Positions 59,025-64,000 of a stretch of DNA of 64,000 bases are shown in pieces. Made by a program: the position numbers and the translations under genes. The first letter of the stretch is position 1, and each line of letters opens with the position of its first letter. The notes beneath the pieces are model-generated. The model was not told the DNA's origin and ran no database searches. It saw only the letters and a program-made list of their open reading frames with translations. Origin of the DNA: Roseivivax halotolerans (GTDB taxonomy: Bacteria; Pseudomonadota; Alphaproteobacteria; Rhodobacterales; Rhodobacteraceae); contig NZ_FOXV01000006.1 in assembly GCF_900115815.1 (NCBI RefSeq), forward strand, positions 1 to 64,000, read 5' to 3'.

Positions 59025-59795
59025 TCACAACTCGGCGCGGGGGCGGCGCGAAAAGGTCAAGTCGCGCAGGATCACCTGGTTCATCTGCGGTCCCTCGAAG
59101 ATCACATCGAGCCAGAGCTTTTCCACGCGCTTTTCGTTGAGCTTGGTATAGGCGAGATCGAATTCGACGATCACATCGCTCTCGTGAAGCGGCAATTCCC
59201 GCACGACTTGTTCGGTGTTCGGCCCGTTCTTGATGTTGAGGCGCGCGAAGATCTCGATCGGCTTTTCGAGCTCGACAATGGTCTCGAGCCGGATGAGGTG
59301 CCGTCGCATCAGGCCCTGTGCGGCTTCCGGCGGCAGATCAATGGCGAGCGAGAGGTACGATCCGTCGAACCGAAAGACATCCATCCGGAGTCCATAGGCC
59401 GCGAGATCGGCCTGCCGCGTGTTCCTGAGCTGGCGCAAGGTCAGCTCGGAGCGGTCGCAATCGTGAAACAGCGTCGCTTCGCGGCCGAGCATGGATTTCG
59501 TCGCCACCGACGAGATTCCCTTCACCGGCAGCGGACCGGACCAGATCTCGGGCCGCCAGGCCCAGTCCGCATCATGCGGCCGGGGAAAGGATTGCGTGCC
59601 GATGGCCGGCAGCGCGAGGCGATTGTCGGCGACATGCAGAAGTTCGTCGATTTCCCGCTTCAGGTTGCGCGCCCAGCCGCGCTGCCGGCGAAGGCGGGGC
59701 AGGGCGGTGTCGGGCGCGGCCTTCGCCATGCGCCGCAGCCGCCGTACCGCGCCGCGCTGAATGAGGTTGTCGAGAATCCCCTGCCGATCCGCCAT
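59025..59795 (-). CDS. DUF6478-like protein of unknown function
   Basis: A 256-residue protein with a basic N-terminal helix region (about 12-50) and a beta-rich remainder. DADWAWRPEIWSGPLPVKG, then RFDGSYLSLAIDLPPEAA and the late LNEKRVEKLWLDVIFEGPQMNQV are distinctive. I recall the name DUF6478 for such Rhodobacteraceae proteins, but cannot confirm it. No catalytic motif is visible. It forms a probable pair with the following small gene. Confidence 0.6.
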   Translation of the reverse strand: MADRQGILDNLIQRGAVRRLRRMAKAAPDTALPRLRRQRGWARNLKREIDELLHVADNRLALPAIGTQSFPRPHDADWAWRPEIWSGPLPVKGISSVATKSMLGREATLFHDCDRSELTLRQLRNTRQADLAAYGLRMDVFRFDGSYLSLAIDLPPEAAQGLMRRHLIRLETIVELEKPIEIFARLNIKNGPNTEQVVRELPLHESDVIVEFDLAYTKLNEKRVEKLWLDVIFEGPQMNQVILRDLTFSRRPRAEL

Positions 59796-59876
59796 TTTGC
59801 CCGTTATCTGCCCGCGGCCTCGAGTGCCGGTCGTTTCCGTTTCCGCAACAAAGTGTTTCCGGTTTCCGCGCAGAGA

Positions 59877-60575
59877 TCAACCGCGCGACGTGCCGGCTCC
59901 GTTGCCTGAGACCGGGATCGGTGCGTCCGGGCTCGCGCGCCGGATCCGTTCCGCGGTGAGCTCCAGAAGACGCCGGCCTTCGGCGCGGGTCAATCCGCTA
60001 TTCGGTGGCGCGTAGACGGCGATGCCGATCAACCGCGCCCCGACAAGGAACGCGCCGCGCCAATATTGCGGTGCCCCGCCGGGCAGGAGCGCATCCCCGC
60101 CTTCAGCGAGATAGACCATCGTGAGCGTGTCGCTTTCGTCCGCTGCCAGCGCCGAGGCATCCGACAGGCGGGCCAATGTCTCTGCGCCCGGCTGCACCGG
60201 CTGCGCCTCGCGCGGGCCTGCCGAAACCGTCACCAGAGCCGGTGTCACCGCCGCTCCCGACTGGCCCGCCGAGAGAATGTTGCAGCTTGCCAGCACGGCG
60301 AACCCGCCGCGCGGTGAGGACTCCACCGTCGAGGTGTCGATGCAGTAGCCGGGCGGGCCCGCGACCACGACGTCGCCGCCCGCGATCGCCGCGGCCTCGA
60401 CAAGATCCGCGCTGCCGCCCGGTTCCGCCCGTGCGCTCGGCCCGCCGCTCACATCCGGAGCGGCGAAACCGCTCAGGAAACCGCGCTGCGGGACGATCTC
60501 GCCCTCGGGCGTGACTTCGCAGGCGGCCAGAGCCAGCAGGACGGGCAAGACGAGGGCGGCGCGCACAGGCAGCAT
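59877..60575 (-). CDS. Putative lipoprotein
   Basis: About 232 residues from the ATG at 60575, which overlaps the ilvD stop (ATGA). A lipobox (LLALAACEV, with lipidated Cys near 20) ends the signal peptide. Two further Cys residues (PGYCIDT, ASCNIL) could form a disulfide. GYCIDTSTVESSPRGGFAVLA resembles small periplasmic proteins in this family of bacteria, but I do not recognise a domain. The C-terminus is helical. Co-translation with ilvD is unusual for an exported protein and may be only an economy of genome layout. Confidence 0.7.
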   Translation of the reverse strand: MLPVRAALVLPVLLALAACEVTPEGEIVPQRGFLSGFAAPDVSGGPSARAEPGGSADLVEAAAIAGGDVVVAGPPGYCIDTSTVESSPRGGFAVLASCNILSAGQSGAAVTPALVTVSAGPREAQPVQPGAETLARLSDASALAADESDTLTMVYLAEGGDALLPGGAPQYWRGAFLVGARLIGIAVYAPPNSGLTRAEGRRLLELTAERIRRASPDAPIPVSGNGAGTSRG

Positions 60576-62338
60576 CAAAGATCCATGTAGACGTGTTTCT
60601 CGGACGCGCCGCCCGGATGGGTTACGGCGCCCTTGTAGGTGGCTCCGACGAGCTTGGCGAATTTCCAAAGCGCGCCGCTCGAATAGATCGTCTCGCGGGG
60701 GCCGGACCATGCGGCGCGGCGCTTTTCGAGCTCGTCCTCCGAGAGGTCGACAGACAGCTCGCCCTTGATCGCGTCGATGGTGATGACGTCGCCGGTCTTC
60801 AGAAGCGCGATCGGTCCGCCCTGGGCCGCTTCGGGCCCGACATGGCCGACGCAGAAGCCTCGGGTCGCGCCCGAGAAACGCCCGTCGGTGATGAGCGCTA
60901 CCTTCTTGCCCATGCCCTGACCCGAAAGCGCGGCGGTGGTGGCCAGCATCTCGCGCATGCCCGGCCCGCCTGCGGGGCCTTCATTGCGGATGACGATGAC
61001 CTCGCCCTCGTTGTATTCGCGGTTCTTGACGCCCTCGAAGGCGTCTTCTTCGCATTCATAGACGCGCGCCGGACCGGTGAAGACCTGGTTCTCTGCGGCG
61101 ATCCCGGCGACTTTCACAATCGCACCTTCGGGTGCGAGATTGCCCTTCAGGCCGACGACGCCGCCGGTCTTGGTGATCGGGTTGTCGATCGCGTGGATCA
61201 CGCGGCCATCGGCCTCGCGCGCGGTGCGGTCGAGCTCTTCGCCGATGGAGCGGCCGCTCGCGGTGATGCAATCCTCGTGGACAAGGCCCGCCTTTCGCAG
61301 CTCCTTCATCACGACCGGAAGGCCGCCGGCCTCGTAGAGATCCTTGGCGACGAACTGACCGCCCGGCTTGAGGTCGACGAAATAGGGCGTGTCCCGGAAG
61401 ATCTCGCAGACATCGTCGAGGTAGAACTCGATACCCGCTTCATGGGCGATGGCAGGCAGATGCAGGCCGGCATTCGTCGACCCGCCGGTGCATGCCACGA
61501 CCCGCGCCGCGTTCTCGAGCGATTGCCGGGTGACGATATCGCGGGCACGGATGTTGTTCTCGATGAGGTCCATCACCGCCCGGCCCGACGCTTCGCCATA
61601 CTGGTCGCGGCTCTCGTAGGGCGCGGGCATGCCGGAAGAGTTGAAGAGCGCGAGGCCGATGGCCTCGGAGACGCAGGCCATCGTGTTCGCGGTGAACTGG
61701 CCGCCGCACGCCCCCGCCGAGGGACAGGCCACGCGCTCGAGCATCTCGAGGGCAGCGTCCGACAATTCGCCGTTCTGGTGACGGCCGACCGCCTCGAACA
61801 TGTCCTGCACGGTCAGGTCGCGGCTCGCGAAATCGGCCGGAATGTCTGCATGGGCCGGCGCCTTGCCCGGCAGGATCGAACCGCCGTAGATGAAGACGGA
61901 GGGCACGTTCAGACGGACCATCGCCATCATCATGCCGGGCAGCGACTTGTCGCAGCCCGCAAGGCCGACAAGCGCGTCGTAGCAATGCCCGCGCATCGTC
62001 AACTCCACCGTGTCGGCGATGGCTTCGCGCGAGGCGAGGCTAGAGCGCATGCCCTCATGGCCCATCGCGATGCCGTCGGTCACGGTGATCGTGGTGAACT
62101 CGCGCGGGGAGCCGGAGGCCGCCTTCACGCCGAGCTTGACCGCCTGAGCCTGTCGCGACAGCGCGATGTTGCAGGGCGCGGCCTCGTTCCAGCAGGTGGC
62201 GACGCCGACGAGAGGCTGGTGGATCTCGTCCTCCGTCATGCCCATCGCGTAGTAGTAGGAGCGATGCGGCGCGCGTGCGGGCCCTTCGGTCACATGACGG
62301 CTGGGCAGTTTGGTCTTGTCGAAGGGGCGCTTCAGCAT
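60575..62338 (-). CDS. ilvD: Dihydroxy-acid dehydratase
   Basis: A 587-residue enzyme that dehydrates 2,3-dihydroxy-3-methyl acids in valine, leucine and isoleucine synthesis. Iron-sulfur Cys residues lie in [22 protein letters not shown] and [12 protein letters not shown] (the last typical of IlvD/Edd). GMGHEGMR-like [22 protein letters not shown] and the C-terminal [21 protein letters not shown] are family signatures. The length matches the short IlvD form. It is followed by the lipoprotein gene in ATGA overlap. Confidence 0.95.
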   Translation of the reverse strand: MLKRPFDKTKLPSRHVTEGPARAPHRSYYYAMGMTEDEIHQPLVGVATCWNEAAPCNIALSRQAQAVKLGVKAASGSPREFTTITVTDGIAMGHEGMRSSLASREAIADTVELTMRGHCYDALVGLAGCDKSLPGMMMAMVRLNVPSVFIYGGSILPGKAPAHADIPADFASRDLTVQDMFEAVGRHQNGELSDAALEMLERVACPSAGACGGQFTANTMACVSEAIGLALFNSSGMPAPYESRDQYGEASGRAVMDLIENNIRARDIVTRQSLENAARVVACTGGSTNAGLHLPAIAHEAGIEFYLDDVCEIFRDTPYFVDLKPGGQFVAKDLYEAGGLPVVMKELRKAGLVHEDCITASGRSIGEELDRTAREADGRVIHAIDNPITKTGGVVGLKGNLAPEGAIVKVAGIAAENQVFTGPARVYECEEDAFEGVKNREYNEGEVIVIRNEGPAGGPGMREMLATTAALSGQGMGKKVALITDGRFSGATRGFCVGHVGPEAAQGGPIALLKTGDVITIDAIKGELSVDLSEDELEKRRAAWSGPRETIYSSGALWKFAKLVGATYKGAVTHPGGASEKHVYMDL

Positions 62339-62519
62339 CGGATCCTCCCAATGGGCATTGTTCGCATTTCAATCCGCATACAAAAGCGCCTTTGGCTTCA
62401 CAAGAACGAAGGAGTTCACGAAAGCCTGCCGAGCCTTGTCCGAGAAAGCCAGCGCCGGGCGAGTTCGTGCGTGGATCTGAGCCGGATCATGCCGATCCTG
62501 CGGCATGTGGCGGCCGGGG

Positions 62520-62573
62520 CGAGGGGGCTGGCTGCCCCCTCGAGCTCCCCCGCCGGTATTTGGGCCAACCCAA
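62520..62573 (-). repeat. Dispersed hairpin/AAATAC intergenic repeat, copy 4
   Basis: Read on the minus strand from the end of the dehydrogenase gene, TTGGGTTGGCCCAAATACC is followed by GGCGGGGGAG and a 9-bp stem (62520-62528 with 62534-62542, loop TGGCT). It lies between the dehydrogenase stop and the ilvD start and probably ends the rodA-dehydrogenase transcript. Confidence 0.72.
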
Positions 62574-62597
62574 GGAAGAGAGCGCGCAGTGCCCGGA

Positions 62598-63533
62598 TCA
62601 GTAGCCTGCGTCGCGGTCCACCACGTAGAGAAGCGGCTCACCCACCTCGCTCCGGCGGATATTCTCGGCGATGACGCGCGAGGCGGAAGGCGGCCGGGTT
62701 TCGGAGGCGATATGCGGCGTGACGGTGACCTTGGGATGCGCCCAGAACGGGTGATCCTGCGGCAGGGGTTCCGTTCGGAAGACATCCAGCGTCGCATGCG
62801 AGAGCTGGCCGCTGTCCAGCGCCGAGATCAGGTCGGCCTCGTCGATAAGCGGTCCGCGGCCGGGATTGACGATCACGGCGCCCGGCGCGAGCAAGGCCAG
62901 CGTGCGCGCATTGATCACGTCGCGCGTGTCGCTCGTATCGGGCAGTAGCAGCACCACGATCTCCGCGCCCGAGAGCGCCGCGTCGAGCCCGTCCTCGCCC
63001 GCATGGCACGCGACACCGTCGAGCGCTTTTTGACTGCGCGCCCAGCCCCGCAGGGTGAAGCCGAGATGGCGCAGCATCCCCGCCACGGCAGAGCCCAGCG
63101 CGCCAAGCCCGAGGATCGTGACGACGCGCTCGGAGGCGAGCGGCGGGATCGTCTTGTCCCAGGCATGGTCCGGGTTCACGATATGCGCGTCCATGCCGAG
63201 ATGGTGGCGCAGCACATGGCCCGTCACCCATTCGACCATGCCTTGCGTGAGCCCCTCCTCGTCGACCATGCGCGTCAGCGGCACATTCAGGGTCTCGTTG
63301 CCGGTGATGCCCTCGACGCCGGCCCAGAGGTTCAGCACCGCCTTGAGGCGGGTATAGGGACGGAAATCCTGCACATCGCTATTGGGCGCATAGACGATGT
63401 AGTCGACCTCCTCGGGCGGCATCTCGGTGTCGATGGCGTAGTCGAGCCCGGTCTCGTCCAGCGCGCGCCGCAGATGCGCCTCGTATTGCGTCCAGCGGTC
63501 AGCTTGCGCGGCGAAAAGGATATTGATGCTCAT
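62598..63533 (-). CDS. Glyoxylate/hydroxypyruvate reductase A-like 2-hydroxyacid dehydrogenase
   Basis: A 311-residue NAD(P)H-dependent enzyme of the GhrA type. The Rossmann motif is GLGALGSAVAGMLRHLGF. The substrate Arg and catalytic Glu region is NPGRGPLIDEADLISALDSG, and the catalytic His lies in VTPHIASETRP. This short form with the LNLWAGVEGI opening resembles Escherichia coli GhrA, which reduces glyoxylate and hydroxypyruvate. The ATG at 63533 overlaps the rodA stop by one base (TAATG), so the two genes are co-translated. Confidence 0.9.
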   Translation of the reverse strand: MSINILFAAQADRWTQYEAHLRRALDETGLDYAIDTEMPPEEVDYIVYAPNSDVQDFRPYTRLKAVLNLWAGVEGITGNETLNVPLTRMVDEEGLTQGMVEWVTGHVLRHHLGMDAHIVNPDHAWDKTIPPLASERVVTILGLGALGSAVAGMLRHLGFTLRGWARSQKALDGVACHAGEDGLDAALSGAEIVVLLLPDTSDTRDVINARTLALLAPGAVIVNPGRGPLIDEADLISALDSGQLSHATLDVFRTEPLPQDHPFWAHPKVTVTPHIASETRPPSASRVIAENIRRSEVGEPLLYVVDRDAGY

Positions 63534-64000
63534 TAGCGAGGCCTGTGAATATGCGCGCTTTGCACGAGGCCGAACGCGGCCATGAGAACCAGCATGGCCG
63601 AGCCGCCGTAACTCACGAGCGGCAGCGGCACGCCGACGACCGGGGCAAGGCCCATCACCATCGACATGTTCACCGCGAAGAACAGGAAGAAGGTCAGCCC
63701 GACGCCCAGGATCAGGAGCGAGGAGAAGCGATCGCGGTTCTGGAGCGCCGCCACGATGCAAAAGACAAGCACGAGCACGTAAAGTGCAAGGAGAGACATG
63801 CCGCCCACGAACCCGAACTCTTCGGCCAGCGTGTTGAAGATGAAGTCGGTGTGCTTCTCGGGCAGGAAGTTCAGACGCGACTGCGTGCCTTGCATGAAGC
63901 CGCGCCCCGTCCAGCCGCCCGAGCCCATCGCGATCTTGGCCTGCGTAATGTGATAGCCTGCACCCAGCGGATCGGTCGACGGGTCGAGGAACGTGTCGAT
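63533..64000 (-). CDS. rodA: Rod-shape-determining protein RodA, C-terminal part
   Basis: The last 155 residues of a SEDS-family peptidoglycan polymerase; the gene continues beyond the right edge. FLDPSTDPLGAGYHITQAKIAMGSGGWTGRG covers the conserved loop, here quoted in pieces: DPLGAGYH, then the Gly-Ser-Gly-Gly turn. LPEKHTDFIFNTLAEEFGF contains the catalytic-site region (Glu/His/Asp-x-Ile-Phe). PLPLVSYGGSAMLVLMAAFGL ends the chain. Five membrane helices remain. RodA polymerises glycan strands for cell elongation with PBP2, whose gene normally lies just upstream. Confidence 0.93.
   Translation of the reverse strand: MDTFLDPSTDPLGAGYHITQAKIAMGSGGWTGRGFMQGTQSRLNFLPEKHTDFIFNTLAEEFGFVGGMSLLALYVLVLVFCIVAALQNRDRFSSLLILGVGLTFFLFFAVNMSMVMGLAPVVGVPLPLVSYGGSAMLVLMAAFGLVQSAHIHRPR

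Noticed and set aside
60593-62674. A 693-codon plus-strand open frame opposite ilvD
   Set aside because: ilvD on the minus strand has all its iron-sulfur and active-site motifs; the plus-strand frame has none and is a shadow.

Overview
The window reads as chromosomal DNA of an alphaproteobacterium of the family Rhodobacteraceae (Roseobacter or Rhodobacter-like). This rests on the GC-rich core DNA, the gene orders folK-rpoZ-rsh-pdxJ-acpS-lepB-rnc-era-recO and accD-folC, tightly overlapping ATGA/GTGA gene junctions, and family-typical proteins such as DUF1491, DUF2062 and an IalB-type secreted protein. No genus can be named from the sequence alone, and every family assignment here is by eye, not by database search.

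Region 1 (1-9.4 kb) is accessory. At the left edge are a CsgH-like exported protein (curli-associated), a second small exported protein and an IalB-family protein. Then comes what looks like a small integrative mobilizable element: a MobV/Pre-type relaxase gene facing left, a hairpin-rich stretch upstream of it (candidate oriT), and a rightward group of a PemK-like protein, two small unknown ORFs and a large serine recombinase closed by a clear terminator. To its right are an unrecognised protein with one membrane segment and a divergent stand-alone GIY-YIG-like nuclease.

Region 2 (9.5-19.6 kb) is mostly core: a HugZ-like flavin-binding protein, an outer-membrane barrel protein, an operon of an orphan ParA ATPase, a kinase-like protein and the AFG1-type ATPase ZapE, then folC-accD, a CPBP membrane protease with a fatty-acid desaturase, and a HAD hydrolase. 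A decayed Baeyer-Villiger monooxygenase fragment lies before a membrane-anchored LuxR-type regulator.

Region 3 (19.6-26.9 kb) is a leftward Tad/Flp pilus operon reduced to flp, tadZ, tadA, tadB, tadC, tadE and tadG. The secretin, CpaB, CpaD, TadD and prepilin peptidase genes are not in it.

Region 4 (27-39.6 kb) is mixed housekeeping: peroxiredoxin, ferredoxin-reductase-like flavoprotein, rsmD, an MFS exporter, map, sfsA, a CinA-like protein, a GNAT enzyme, an AhpD-like protein, an OmpA-family protein, ispH, transporters, an NYN-domain protein and folK.

Region 5 (39.6-50.9 kb) is a long co-directional core block starting at a good promoter: rpoZ, rsh, a DUF2062 protein, pdxJ, an exported protein, a deaminase, acpS, lepB, rnc, a DMT transporter, era, a DUF1491 protein, recO, pgsA, moaD and moaE.

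Region 6 (50.9-58.5 kb) is a polyamine uptake and catabolism locus: an aminotransferase, a GntR/FCD regulator, a PotFGHI-type ABC transporter and a PuuB/DadA-like oxidase. A shared TGATCAAATT motif precedes both the aminotransferase and the transporter operon and is the likely operator. Region 7 (58.6-64 kb) has two unknown proteins, a lipoprotein, ilvD, a GhrA-like 2-hydroxyacid dehydrogenase and the 3' end of rodA, which runs off the window. A hairpin-plus-AAATAC intergenic repeat recurs at four places in the core part. No rRNA, tRNA or CRISPR array was recognised.
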